From Streptomyces fungicidicus (GTDB lineage Bacteria > Actinomycetota > Actinomycetes > Streptomycetales > Streptomycetaceae), in the NCBI RefSeq assembly GCF_003665435.1, contig NZ_CP023407.1, forward strand, positions 3,906,001 through 3,970,000: a stretch of DNA of 64,000 bases, in the 5' to 3' direction. This document shows positions 25,212 through 33,849 of this stretch, one piece after another. The translations under genes were made by a program, and so were the position numbers. Numbering within the stretch: the first letter of the stretch is position 1; each line of letters begins with the position of its first letter. The notes beneath the pieces were generated by a model. That model made no database searches, was not told where the DNA came from, and saw only the letters and a list, made by a program, of their open reading frames with translations.

Positions 25212-26819
25212 ATGGCACAGCAGCAGCGCGCTCAGGGCCCGTCCGACCCCGAGGCGACTGGCGGCGGCATCTCGGACGCGCCGGACAACTTCGGCAACGG
25301 CGGGCTTGTCGGCGACGGCCGGTACCGGTTGACCCACAGGCTCGGCCGGGGCGGCATGGCCGAGGTGTTCGCCGCCGAGGACGTACGCCTCGGCCGCACG
25401 GTGGCCGTCAAGCTGCTCCGCGCCGACCTCGCCGAGGACCCCGTCTCCAAGGCGCGCTTCACGCGCGAGGCGCAGTCGGTGGCCGGTCTCAACCACCATG
25501 CCATCGTCGCCGTGTACGACTCCGGCGAGGACGTCGTCGGCGGCCAGTCGGTGCCGTACATCGTGATGGAGATCGTCGAGGGCCGCACCATCCGCGACCT
25601 GCTGATGAACGCCGAGGCCCCGGGCCCCGAGCAGGCGCTCATCATCGTCTCCGGTGTCCTGGAGGCGCTCGCCTACTCGCACCAGCACGGCATCGTGCAC
25701 CGCGACATCAAGCCGGCCAACGTGATCATCACGAACAACGGCGCCGTGAAGGTGATGGACTTCGGCATCGCCCGCGCGCTGCACGGCGCGCAGTCGACCA
25801 TGACGCAGACCGGCATGGTCATGGGCACGCCCCAGTACCTCTCCCCGGAGCAGGCGCTCGGCAAGGCCGTCGACCACCGTTCCGACCTGTACGCCACCGG
25901 CTGCCTGATGTACGAGCTGCTGGCGCTGCGTCCCCCCTTCACCGGCGAGACGCCGCTGTCGGTGGTCTACCAGCACGTCCAGGACATCCCCACGCCCCCG
26001 TCGGAGGCCTCGGACGCCTGCCCGCCGGAGCTGGACGGCATGGTCATGCGCTCCCTCGCCAAGGAGCCCGACGACCGTTTCCAGACGGCCGAGGAGATGC
26101 GCGGGCTGGTCCAGTACGCGCTGCAGATGCTCTACGACCAGGGCGGTCACACCGGCACCTGGAACACCGGCCCGGTGGACATGCACGAGGGCCCGCGTAC
26201 CCCCGCGGCCGGTTTCGCGGGCACGACCGCGATGCCGCACCCGGACGTCTCCGGCACCACCGCGATCCCGCAGCCGATCCTGCCCGTCGGGTACGGCGGC
26301 GGTGACGACGGCGGCTTCGAGGGCCACGGCAACAGGGGCAGCGGGCGCGGCAAGCTCTGGGTCCTCGCGGTGCTCGCGGTGATCGCCGTGGTCGCGGGTG
26401 TCGCGCTGGCGCTGAACAGCGCCGGCGGGGACGGCGGCGGGGGCAAGCCCGACACGTCGCCGACCACCTCGCAGACCACCGAGGACGAGAAGTCCAGCGA
26501 GAGCCCGAGCGACGAGGAGACGACCGACCCGGGGACGGACAACAACACCGACCCGGGCAACGGCTCCGGCGGCAACTGGGACCAGACGTACACGCCGTCC
26601 CAGACGCCGACGGAGACGGAGACCGAGGAGCCGAGCGCCCCGCCGACGACCACCCAGCCCACCGCGCCGACCGCGCCGACCCAGACGGGCGGCACGGACA
26701 CCGGCAGCACCGACGCCGGCGGCACGGACGCGGGCGGCACGGACGCGGGCGGCACCGACGCCGGCGGCACGGACGCGGGCGGCACGGACGTGGGCGGCGT
26801 GCCCGGCGGCGCGGGCTAG
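25212..26819 (+). CDS. Transmembrane Ser/Thr protein kinase with a repetitive extracellular tail
   Basis: A 535-residue eukaryotic-type kinase. The kinase domain spans about 38-300 with GRGGMAEVF, Lys67, HRDIKPAN (163-170) and DFG (183-185). After a linker a transmembrane helix (about 380-400) leads to an extracellular segment rich in Thr, Ser, Pro and Asp that ends in seven GGTDA-type pentapeptides. No PASTA domain is visible, so the sensing part differs from that of the neighbouring kinase. The two kinase cores are similar (MTQTGMVxGTPQYLSPEQALG in both), suggesting an old duplication. Confidence 0.87.
   Translation: MAQQQRAQGPSDPEATGGGISDAPDNFGNGGLVGDGRYRLTHRLGRGGMAEVFAAEDVRLGRTVAVKLLRADLAEDPVSKARFTREAQSVAGLNHHAIVAVYDSGEDVVGGQSVPYIVMEIVEGRTIRDLLMNAEAPGPEQALIIVSGVLEALAYSHQHGIVHRDIKPANVIITNNGAVKVMDFGIARALHGAQSTMTQTGMVMGTPQYLSPEQALGKAVDHRSDLYATGCLMYELLALRPPFTGETPLSVVYQHVQDIPTPPSEASDACPPELDGMVMRSLAKEPDDRFQTAEEMRGLVQYALQMLYDQGGHTGTWNTGPVDMHEGPRTPAAGFAGTTAMPHPDVSGTTAIPQPILPVGYGGGDDGGFEGHGNRGSGRGKLWVLAVLAVIAVVAGVALALNSAGGDGGGGKPDTSPTTSQTTEDEKSSESPSDEETTDPGTDNNTDPGNGSGGNWDQTYTPSQTPTETETEEPSAPPTTTQPTAPTAPTQTGGTDTGSTDAGGTDAGGTDAGGTDAGGTDAGGTDVGGVPGGAG
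26688..26792 (+). repeat. Seven 15-bp tandem units encoding GGTDA-type pentapeptides
   Basis: Seven in-frame 15-bp units run from 26688 to 26792, encoding GGTDT, GSTDA, four copies of GGTDA and GGTDV. They form the extracellular end of the second kinase and are liable to copy-number change by slippage. Confidence 0.85.
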
Positions 26820-26991
26820 TCCCCCGGCTCCCTCCCCCCCCGTCGCGGCTCACTTCCCGTCGCACCGGACGCGGTAGGCCATCCAGGTCACGAAACTCGG
26901 CTCTTCCCGTGTCCGGGGTGGCCGGGATAACGTGCCGTTGCTCCGGCCTCCTGCAAGGCTGTGACCAGCGCGCCTTCCGGGCCTTCCCCGA

Positions 26992-27013
26992 TTTACTTGG
27001 ATATCCAAGCAAA
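26992..27013. promoter_or_regulatory. 22-bp palindrome in the bkd cluster 2 leader (candidate operator)
   Basis: CTTGGATATCCAAG at 26996-27009 is a perfect 14-bp palindrome; pairing extends to 26992-27013 with one mismatched pair. It is AT-rich against a GC-rich background and stands about 190 bp upstream of the bkdA GTG. The remaining 385-bp gap (26820-27204) holds no gene that I can support. Confidence 0.6.
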
Positions 27014-27204
27014 ATCGCAGGTCAAGTGGGGTTTCACAGAAATGTGGAGCACTGGGTACCGTGCCTCTTGCAGGGCGCTCGCCGGGGCACCTGTCACGCC
27101 TGTTCCCGGCCGAGTGGCACCCACCCCGTGCCCGGTGGTCGAGAACAGGTGAGCCGCACTGGCCTACCGGCAACCCCGGGGGCCGGACCGACGGAGGAGC
27201 ACAC

Positions 27205-28410
27205 GTGACCGTGGAGAGCACTGCCGCGCGCACACCGCGACGCAGCGCCGGAAGCAAGGCCGGCACCACCGGCACCAAGCGCACCACCAGCACCACGAAG
27301 AAGGCATCCGGCGCCGGGAAGAGCGCCGAGCCCGCCCTCGTCCAGCTGCTGACGCCCGAGGGCAAGCGCGTCAAGAACGCCGAGTTCGACAAGTACGTCG
27401 ACGGCATCACCGCCGAGGAGTTGCGCGGTCTGTACCGCGACATGGTGCTCACCCGCCGCTTCGACGCCGAGGCCACCGCCCTGCAGCGGCAGGGCGAGCT
27501 GGGCCTGTGGGCCTCGCTGCTCGGGCAGGAGGCGGCGCAGATCGGCTCCGGCCGGGCGCTGCGCGACGACGACTACGTCTTCCCCACCTACCGCGAGCAC
27601 GGCGTCGCCTGGTGCCGTGGGGTGGACCCGACCAATCTGCTCGGCATGTTCCGCGGCGTGAACAACGGCGGCTGGGACCCCAACGGCAACAACTTCCACC
27701 TCTACACGATCGTCATCGGCTCGCAGACCCTGCACGCCACGGGCTACGCGATGGGCATCACCAAGGACGGCGCGGACAGCGCGGTCATCGCCTACTTCGG
27801 CGACGGCGCCTCCAGCCAGGGCGACGTGGCCGAGGCCTTCACCTTCTCCGCGGTCTACAACGCCCCCGTGGTGTTCTTCTGCCAGAACAACCAGTGGGCG
27901 ATCTCCGAGCCGACCGAGAAGCAGTCCCGGGTGCCGCTGTACCAGCGCGCGCAGGGGTTCGGCTTCCCGGGCGTGCGCGTGGACGGCAACGACGTGCTGG
28001 CGAACCTGGCCGTCACCAAGTGGGCCCTGGAGCGGGCCCGCGCCGGTGAGGGCCCGACGCTGGTCGAGGCGTTCACGTACCGCATGGGCGCGCACACCAC
28101 CTCCGACGACCCGACCCGCTACCGCGGCGACGAGGAGCGGCTGGCCTGGGAGGCCAAGGACCCGATCCTGCGCCTGCGCCGCTATCTCGAGGCCGCCAAC
28201 CACGCGGACGAGGGATTCTTCGCGGAACTGGAGACCGAGAGCGAGACGTTGGGCAAACGAGTGCGCGAGGCGGTCCGTGCCATGCCGGACCCGGACCACT
28301 TCGCCATCTTCGAGAACGTGTACGCGGACGGGCACGCGCTCGTGGACGAGGAGCGTGCGCAGTTCGCCGCCTACCAGGCGTCGTTCGCGGACGAAGACGG
28401 GGGTAAGTGA
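27205..28410 (+). CDS. bkdA2: 2-oxo acid dehydrogenase E1 alpha (cluster 2)
   Basis: A 401-residue E1 alpha subunit for a branched-chain or broad-specificity 2-oxo acid dehydrogenase. A ~40-residue Lys/Thr/Ala-rich N-terminal extension is absent from the cluster 1 paralogue. The TPP motif starts at AYFGDGASSQGDVAEA and ends at QNNQWAIS. The YRMGAHTTSDDPTRYR loop is the typical phosphorylation-loop region. GGAGGAG at 27194-27200 precedes the GTG. Its sequence is clearly diverged from cluster 1, so the two complexes probably differ in substrate or control. Confidence 0.9.
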   Translation: MTVESTAARTPRRSAGSKAGTTGTKRTTSTTKKASGAGKSAEPALVQLLTPEGKRVKNAEFDKYVDGITAEELRGLYRDMVLTRRFDAEATALQRQGELGLWASLLGQEAAQIGSGRALRDDDYVFPTYREHGVAWCRGVDPTNLLGMFRGVNNGGWDPNGNNFHLYTIVIGSQTLHATGYAMGITKDGADSAVIAYFGDGASSQGDVAEAFTFSAVYNAPVVFFCQNNQWAISEPTEKQSRVPLYQRAQGFGFPGVRVDGNDVLANLAVTKWALERARAGEGPTLVEAFTYRMGAHTTSDDPTRYRGDEERLAWEAKDPILRLRRYLEAANHADEGFFAELETESETLGKRVREAVRAMPDPDHFAIFENVYADGHALVDEERAQFAAYQASFADEDGGK

Positions 28411-28411
28411 C

Positions 28412-29389
28412 ATGGCGGAGAAGATGGCTCTGGCCAAGGCGATCACCGAGTCGCTGCGGCGTGCGATGGACACGGACCCCAAGGTCCTCGTCATGGGTGA
28501 GGACGTCGGCAAGCTCGGCGGCGTGTTCCGGGTGACGGACGGCCTGCAGAAGGACTTCGGCGAGAGCCGCGTCATCGACACCCCGCTCGCCGAGTCGGGC
28601 ATCGTCGGCACGGCGATCGGCCTGGCCCTGCGCGGCTACCGCCCGGTGGTGGAGATCCAGTTCGACGGCTTCGTCTTCCCGGCGTACGACCAGATCGTCA
28701 CGCAGCTCGCGAAGATGCACGCCCGCGCGCTGGGCAAGGTCAAGATGCCCGTCGTCGTGCGCATCCCCTACGGCGGCGGCATCGGCGCGGTGGAGCACCA
28801 CTCGGAGTCCCCGGAGTCCCTGTTCGCGCACGTGGCGGGCCTGAAGGTGGTCTCCCCGTCGAACGCGGCGGACGCGTACTGGATGATGCAGCAGGCCATC
28901 CAGAGCGACGACCCGGTGATCTTCTTCGAGCCCAAGCGGCGCTACTGGGACAAGGGCGAGGTCGACACCGAGGCCATCCCGGGCCCGCTGCACACCGCGC
29001 GGGTGGTGCGCGAGGGCACGGACCTGACGCTCGCGGCGTACGGCCCGATGGTGAAGCTCTGCCGGGAGGTCGCGGACGCGGCCGCCGAGGAGGGCCGCTC
29101 CCTGGAGGTGCTGGACCTGCGGTCGGTCTCCCCGATCGACTTCGACTCCGTCCAGGCGTCGGTGGAGAAGACGCGCCGGCTGGTCGTGGTCCACGAGGCG
29201 CCGGTGTTCTTCGGTTCCGGCGCGGAGATCGCGGCGCGGATCACGGAGCGCTGCTTCTACCACCTGGAGGCCCCGGTGCTGCGGGTGGGCGGCTACCACG
29301 CCCCGTACCCGCCGGCCCGCCTGGAGGAGTCCTACCTCCCGGACCTGGACCGGGTGCTCGACGCCGTCGACCGCTCGCTGGCGTACTGA
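28412..29389 (+). CDS. bkdB2: 2-oxo acid dehydrogenase E1 beta (cluster 2)
   Basis: A 325-residue E1 beta subunit, partner of the preceding gene. It shows MGEDVGKLGGVFRVT, IPYGGGIGAVEHHSESPES, and FFEPKRRYWDKG, the same landmarks as the cluster 1 protein, with an intact C-terminal transketolase domain. One base separates it from bkdA2. It is followed by the E2 gene after 11 bp. Confidence 0.92.
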   Translation: MAEKMALAKAITESLRRAMDTDPKVLVMGEDVGKLGGVFRVTDGLQKDFGESRVIDTPLAESGIVGTAIGLALRGYRPVVEIQFDGFVFPAYDQIVTQLAKMHARALGKVKMPVVVRIPYGGGIGAVEHHSESPESLFAHVAGLKVVSPSNAADAYWMMQQAIQSDDPVIFFEPKRRYWDKGEVDTEAIPGPLHTARVVREGTDLTLAAYGPMVKLCREVADAAAEEGRSLEVLDLRSVSPIDFDSVQASVEKTRRLVVVHEAPVFFGSGAEIAARITERCFYHLEAPVLRVGGYHAPYPPARLEESYLPDLDRVLDAVDRSLAY

Positions 29390-29400
29390 GGGAGAGGGTC

Positions 29401-30795
29401 GTGACGACGATGACGAACGCGTCCGTACGCGAGTTCAAGATGCCGGACGTGGGCGAGGGCCTCACCGAGGCCGAGATCCTCAAGTGGTACGTCCAGCCGG
29501 GTGACACGGTCACCGACGGCCAGGTGGTCTGCGAGGTCGAGACGGCGAAGGCTGCCGTCGAACTGCCCATCCCCTACGACGGCGTGGTGCGCGAGCTGCA
29601 CTTCCCCGAGGGCACCACGGTGGACGTGGGCACGTCCATCATCGCGGTGGAGGTCGCGGGCGGCGCCGCACCGGAGGCCGCCCAGGAGGCGCCCGCCCCG
29701 GCGGCCGCCCCCGCCGCGGAACCCGACGAGAAGCCGGCTGCCCGTCAGCCGGTCCTGGTCGGCTACGGCGTGTCGACGTCCTCGACGCGCCGCCGCCCCC
29801 GCAAGCAGGCCCCGGACACCGCTGCCCGGCAGGCGGCGGTGGCCGTCCAGGCCGAGCTGAACGGCCACGGGGCCCCGGCCGCACCCAAGGAGCGCCCGCT
29901 GGCGAAGCCGCCGGTGCGCAAGCTGGCGAAGGACCTGGGCGTCGACCTGGCGTCGGTCACCCCGACCGGGCCGGACGGCGTCATCACCCGCGAGGACGTC
30001 CACGCGGCGGTGACCGCGGTGGAGGCCGCCCCGGAGCAGCGGACCGCGCCCGCCGCCGTCCCCGCCCCGGCCGCCCCGGTGTCGTACGACACCGCCCGCG
30101 AGACCCGCATCCCGGTCAAGGGCGTCCGCAAGGCGACGGCGGCGGCGATGGTCGGCTCGGCGTTCACGGCGCCGCACGTCACGGAGTTCGTGACGGTCGA
30201 CGTGACCCGCACGCTCAGGCTGGTCGAGGAGCTCAAGCAGGACAAGGAGTTCGCCGGCCTGCGGGTGAACCCCCTCCTGCTGATCGCCAAGGCCCTGCTG
30301 GTCGCGATCAGGCGCCACCCCGACATCAACGCCTCGTGGGACGAGGCGGCCCAGGAGATCGTGGTCAAGCACTACGTCAACCTCGGCATCGCGGCGGCGA
30401 CCCCGCGCGGTCTGATCGTCCCGAACATCAAGGACGCCCACGCCAAGACACTGCCCCAGCTCGCCGAGTCCCTCGGCGAACTGGTGTCCACGGCCAGGGA
30501 GGGCAAGACGTCCCCGTCCGCCATGCAGGCGGGCACGGTCACGATCACCAACGTCGGCGTCTTCGGCGTCGACACGGGCACGCCGATCATCAACCCCGGC
30601 GAGTCCGCGATCCTCGCGGTCGGAGCGATCAAGCCCCAGCCGTGGGTCCACAAGGGCAAGGTCAAGCCCCGTCAGGTCACCACCCTGGCGCTCTCCTTCG
30701 ACCACCGCCTGGTCGACGGAGAGCTGGGCTCCAGGGTCCTGGCGGACGTGGCCGCGATCCTGGAACAGCCGAAGCGGTTGATCAGCTGGGCGTGA
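29401..30795 (+). CDS. bkdC2: Dihydrolipoyl acyltransferase E2 (cluster 2)
   Basis: A 464-residue E2 with one lipoyl domain (lipoyl-lysine in VETAKAAVELP, about residue 50), a Pro/Ala linker, an E3-binding domain (PPVRKLAKDLGVDLASV) and the catalytic domain ending SFDHRLVDGELGS, with the active-site His and Asp. GTG at 29401 follows GGGAGAGGGTC. It closes the three-gene cluster and is followed by a strong hairpin. Confidence 0.92.
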   Translation: MTTMTNASVREFKMPDVGEGLTEAEILKWYVQPGDTVTDGQVVCEVETAKAAVELPIPYDGVVRELHFPEGTTVDVGTSIIAVEVAGGAAPEAAQEAPAPAAAPAAEPDEKPAARQPVLVGYGVSTSSTRRRPRKQAPDTAARQAAVAVQAELNGHGAPAAPKERPLAKPPVRKLAKDLGVDLASVTPTGPDGVITREDVHAAVTAVEAAPEQRTAPAAVPAPAAPVSYDTARETRIPVKGVRKATAAAMVGSAFTAPHVTEFVTVDVTRTLRLVEELKQDKEFAGLRVNPLLLIAKALLVAIRRHPDINASWDEAAQEIVVKHYVNLGIAAATPRGLIVPNIKDAHAKTLPQLAESLGELVSTAREGKTSPSAMQAGTVTITNVGVFGVDTGTPIINPGESAILAVGAIKPQPWVHKGKVKPRQVTTLALSFDHRLVDGELGSRVLADVAAILEQPKRLISWA

Positions 30796-30822
30796 GGCCC
30801 GGGAACCGCTAGGTTCATGAGA

Positions 30823-30863
30823 CAGGAGGGGCGCCGCAACTTAGGATTGCGACGCCCCTCCTG
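30823..30863. terminator. Bidirectional terminator after bkd cluster 2
   Basis: A 17-bp stem with one mismatch (30823-30839 with 30847-30863) and a 7-base loop lies between the convergent bkdC2 and Bro-N genes. The stem is G+C-rich and well placed for both. Confidence 0.85.
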
Positions 30864-30878
30864 CTGTGTGCGGGTCCA

Positions 30879-31898
30879 TCAGCCCCGGTGGAGCACGTAC
30901 ACCGGAGCCCCGTCCTCGGCGCCGCCCCGCGAGCGGATGCACGCGTGCTTGCGCAGCAGCCGGAGGCATTCGTTGACGCGGTGCGCGGAGAGCCCGGTAC
31001 GGGAGGCGATCGACTCCAGCGGCAGGCGCAGTTCACCCGTCTCCACGAGCACCGGCGCGATCACCACGGCCACCGCCCACACGTCCTGGGTCACGGACAG
31101 CCGCTGCCGCCAGTCGGCCAGTACCGCCTCGGTGGTGGGCCGCTCGGCGAGGAGCACCTCGGGCGCCCGGCGTTCGAGGACGAGGGTGTCGAACCGGTCC
31201 GCGATGCGTTCCAGCGCCCGCACCATGGCCTGGTGCACCGCGAGCGTCGCCTGCTGCACCGCGAGGGTGGCCTGCTGCGTGGCCAGTGTCTCCCGCTGAG
31301 TGGCCAGCATTTCCCGCTGGGTGGCGAGCGTCTCCTTCTGCAAAGCGATCGACGTGCGTTGCCCGTCGGCCAGCTCCTCGTCCAGCCGCAGGTTGTGCGC
31401 CTCCAGCCGGACGATGGCCTCGGCGACCTGCTCGGGCATGGCGTAGGCGACCGGGGCGCCGGGCCCGGGGGGCTGCACCTCGGCCTCGTCGAGAGTGTAC
31501 GAACCCTCTCGCTGCACGGTCTCGATGACTTCGGCGACCCACTGCTTGAAGGGCGCGCAGGCCGGCTTGGTGCAGGCGTTCACCAGCAGGACGAGTCCTT
31601 GGAGAGAGATCACCTGCAAGTCTCGGCGCCACTCTCTACCTGCGGGAACGCTGAGACCGTAACCTCCAGTTACGGTCTCGAGAATCTCTCGCTGCTCTTC
31701 CGGGACATGGTCTGCGAGCGCCTTGCGAGAGTTGGTGTGGCCGAGTTCCTTGCAGACGTCCACCGCCGGGAACCAGTGCGTCCCGTCCGGCATCGTCAGC
31801 CTCCGCACCCGGGCGCCGGTGGCCGCGTACACGAAATCGCTGACGTCGATCGCCTCGTACCGCTCGGCGGAGTTCCGCCGCTTGCTGGGTTCGTTCAT
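30879..31898 (-). CDS. Bro-N domain protein with heptad-repeat coiled coil (antirepressor-like)
   Basis: A 339-residue protein. Residues ~15-120 resemble the Bro-N DNA-binding domain of phage antirepressors (TMPDGTHWFPAVDVCKELGHTNSRKAL). Residues ~195-250 hold a regular heptad array (ETLATQR, EMLATQR, ETLATQQ, ATLAVQQ, ATLAVHQ), a predicted coiled coil, and the C-terminus resembles a winged helix (IASRTGLSAHRVNECLRLLRKHACI). ATG 31898 is preceded by a perfect GGAGGTGG. No other phage gene is nearby, so it is either a lone phage relic or a domesticated regulator. Some codons around residues 75-85 are less GC-rich than usual. Confidence 0.75.
   Translation of the reverse strand: MNEPSKRRNSAERYEAIDVSDFVYAATGARVRRLTMPDGTHWFPAVDVCKELGHTNSRKALADHVPEEQREILETVTGGYGLSVPAGREWRRDLQVISLQGLVLLVNACTKPACAPFKQWVAEVIETVQREGSYTLDEAEVQPPGPGAPVAYAMPEQVAEAIVRLEAHNLRLDEELADGQRTSIALQKETLATQREMLATQRETLATQQATLAVQQATLAVHQAMVRALERIADRFDTLVLERRAPEVLLAERPTTEAVLADWRQRLSVTQDVWAVAVVIAPVLVETGELRLPLESIASRTGLSAHRVNECLRLLRKHACIRSRGGAEDGAPVYVLHRG
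31653..31679. repeat. Perfect 11-bp inverted repeat inside the Bro-N gene
   Basis: GAGACCGTAAC (31653-31663) and GTTACGGTCTC (31669-31679) are separated by five bases. It lies in the coding region for the C-terminal part of the Bro-N domain and uses codons that are unusual for the gene. It could be a binding site for the protein itself or an RNA hairpin. Confidence 0.6.
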
Positions 31899-32049
31899 AT
31901 GAACCACCTCCGCCGTGGAACGTAGAGCGGGGCGGAACGCATATGCCAGCAGGTTCGGTGATGTTCACGACTGCGAGCGAAGCTGATCGGAACGGCCGTT
32001 GCGGTCACGGAAAGTGTGTATGGCGGAGGGCCGGAGCCGGGTATGCGAA

Positions 32050-32081
32050 AGGGGGCCCGCGCCGGCGTCGGCGGGCCCCCG
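32050..32081 (-). terminator. Terminator of the DD-carboxypeptidase gene
   Basis: A 10-bp G+C stem (32051-32060 with 32071-32080) lies about 20 bp past the carboxypeptidase stop on the minus strand and is followed there by TTTCG. This fits intrinsic termination. Confidence 0.7.
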
Positions 32082-32099
32082 TGCGTGCGTCCGTGCGGG

Positions 32100-32999
32100 T
32101 CAGATCTTGCCGAAGCCGTAGCCCAGGAGCTTCTTGGCGTCCGTCTCGCGCTGGGTGGCGGAGGAGGACGCGAGGACTGTGCCGATGACCGTCTTGCCGT
32201 TCCGCGTCGCGGCGAAGACCAGGCAGTACTTGGCCTCCGGGCCCGAGCCGGTCTTCACGCCGATCGTGCCGCTGTAGCTGCTGAGCAGCGTGTTCGTGTT
32301 GGTCCACGGCGCCATCGTGCGGGTGCTGCCCGTCTTGGTGACGGTCTTCGCCGTGTACTTCTTCGTCTTCACGATCGAGCGGAAGGTGGAGCTCTTCATC
32401 GCGCTGCTCGCGATCTTCGTCAGATCGCGTGGCGTCGAGTAGTTGCTGCCCTTGCCGATGCCGTCGAACGAGTCGAAGTGGGTGTTCTTCAGCCCCATCT
32501 TCGTCGCCTCGGCGTTCATCTTGCCGATGAACGACTTCACGCGGGCCGCCCGCGTCGAGCCCGTGCCGAACTTGTCCGCCAGCGCGTACGCCGCGTCGCA
32601 TCCGGACGGCAGCATCAGCCCGTACAGCAGCTGGCGCACGGTGACCTTGTCGCCGACGATCAGACGTGCCGACGAGGCGTTGTTCTTCACGATGTAGTCG
32701 CTGTACGCCATCTGGATCGTGACCTTGGCGTCCAGGTTCAGGTTCTTCTGCGCGAGCACGACCTTGGCGGTCATGATCTTCGTCGTCGAGCCCGTCGAAC
32801 GGCGGGTGTCCGCCGCCTTCGTGTAGAGCGACTTGCCGGTCGCGTTGTTCATCACGTAGCCGCCTTTGGCGACGACGGACGGTGCGGTGGCGGCCTGCGC
32901 GGGAGCCGCGTAGAGGGCTCCGGAGGCGATGACGGCGCCGGTGGTCACAGCGGCGCCGACGGCTCTGCGAAGCCGGCTGCCCTGAATGTCGATCTTCAA
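32100..32999 (-). CDS. Secreted D-alanyl-D-alanine carboxypeptidase, peptidase S11 family
   Basis: A 299-residue cell-wall enzyme that trims the terminal D-Ala of peptidoglycan stem peptides. A signal peptide (RRAVGAAVTTGAVIASGALYAAPAQA) directs export. The active-site STTK is at 71-74, KTGSG at 249-253. The SxN motif appears as SGC (132-134) instead of SGN. The start is uncertain: TTG 32999 places the basic signal-peptide end correctly; ATG 33059 would add 20 residues. It stands alone between terminators. Confidence 0.87.
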   Translation of the reverse strand: MKIDIQGSRLRRAVGAAVTTGAVIASGALYAAPAQAATAPSVVAKGGYVMNNATGKSLYTKAADTRRSTGSTTKIMTAKVVLAQKNLNLDAKVTIQMAYSDYIVKNNASSARLIVGDKVTVRQLLYGLMLPSGCDAAYALADKFGTGSTRAARVKSFIGKMNAEATKMGLKNTHFDSFDGIGKGSNYSTPRDLTKIASSAMKSSTFRSIVKTKKYTAKTVTKTGSTRTMAPWTNTNTLLSSYSGTIGVKTGSGPEAKYCLVFAATRNGKTVIGTVLASSSATQRETDAKKLLGYGFGKI

Positions 33000-33195
33000 G
33001 TCGAATACCCCGATTACCTGGAATGGCCATACTGTGCGGTCGAGTTGAGGCGCGGCCATACAAGAGGGCCGCGTCTGTCTGACTCGCGACGCGCACGGAT
33101 GGTTGTGCGCGAACCGGGGCCCGTTCGCGAAATCCTCCGAGTCCGCATCGTGGACGGATTCTTCCATGCGTACGTGTTGTATCTATCCTGTCCGC

Positions 33196-33849
33196 ATGAG
33201 CCTGGCCGCCGTGAGGCAACCCCCTGCCGCCGACCGCGTCTACACCCACGTCAAGCAGGGCGTACTGGAGCGCCACTACGAGGGCGGGACCCTGCTGACC
33301 GAGGGCGAGCTCGCCGAGGCCGTAGGGGTCTCGCGGACCCCTGTGCGCGAGGCGCTGCTGCGCCTGGAGGCCGAGGGGCTGATCAAGCTCTACCCCAAGA
33401 AGGGCGCGCTGGTGCTGCCGGTCTCCGCGCAGGAGATCGCCGACGTGGTCGAGACCCGGCTGCTCGTCGAGGAGCACGCCGCCAGGAAGGCCGTGCCCGC
33501 CCCGCCGGGGCTCATCGAGCGACTCGAGGAACTGCTCGACCGGCAGAAGGAGCAGGCCGCCGCGGGTGACTTCGCCGGCGCCTCCGTCACCGACCGCTGT
33601 TTCCACGCCGAGATCGTCCGCAGCGGCGGGAACGAGATCCTCTCCCGCCTCTACGACCAGCTCCGCGACCGCCAGCTGCGGATGGGCGTCGCCGTGATGC
33701 ACTCCCACCCCGACCGCATCGCCAAGACCCTCGCCGAGCACGGCGAGATCCTCGAGGCGCTGCGCTCCGGCGACCCGGAGGCGGCCGTCGCGGTCGTCCA
33801 CCGGCACGTCGGCTGGTTCTCCCATCTGGCCCGGGGCGAGGTCCGATGA
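33196..33849 (+). CDS. GntR/FadR-family transcriptional regulator
   Basis: A 217-residue regulator. The winged helix-turn-helix occupies about residues 12-75 (GGTLLTEGELAEAVGVSRTPVREALLRLEAEGLI), followed by the all-helical FCD ligand-binding domain with the metal-binding histidine positions (FHAEIV, HGEILEAL). Its stop overlaps the MFS transporter start by four bases (ATGA), so it very likely controls this transporter in response to its substrate. Confidence 0.9.
   Translation: MSLAAVRQPPAADRVYTHVKQGVLERHYEGGTLLTEGELAEAVGVSRTPVREALLRLEAEGLIKLYPKKGALVLPVSAQEIADVVETRLLVEEHAARKAVPAPPGLIERLEELLDRQKEQAAAGDFAGASVTDRCFHAEIVRSGGNEILSRLYDQLRDRQLRMGVAVMHSHPDRIAKTLAEHGEILEALRSGDPEAAVAVVHRHVGWFSHLARGEVR

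Noticed and set aside
26688..26792. CRISPR or VNTR outside genes
   Set aside because: The 15-bp units are in frame and encode the extracellular tail of the kinase.
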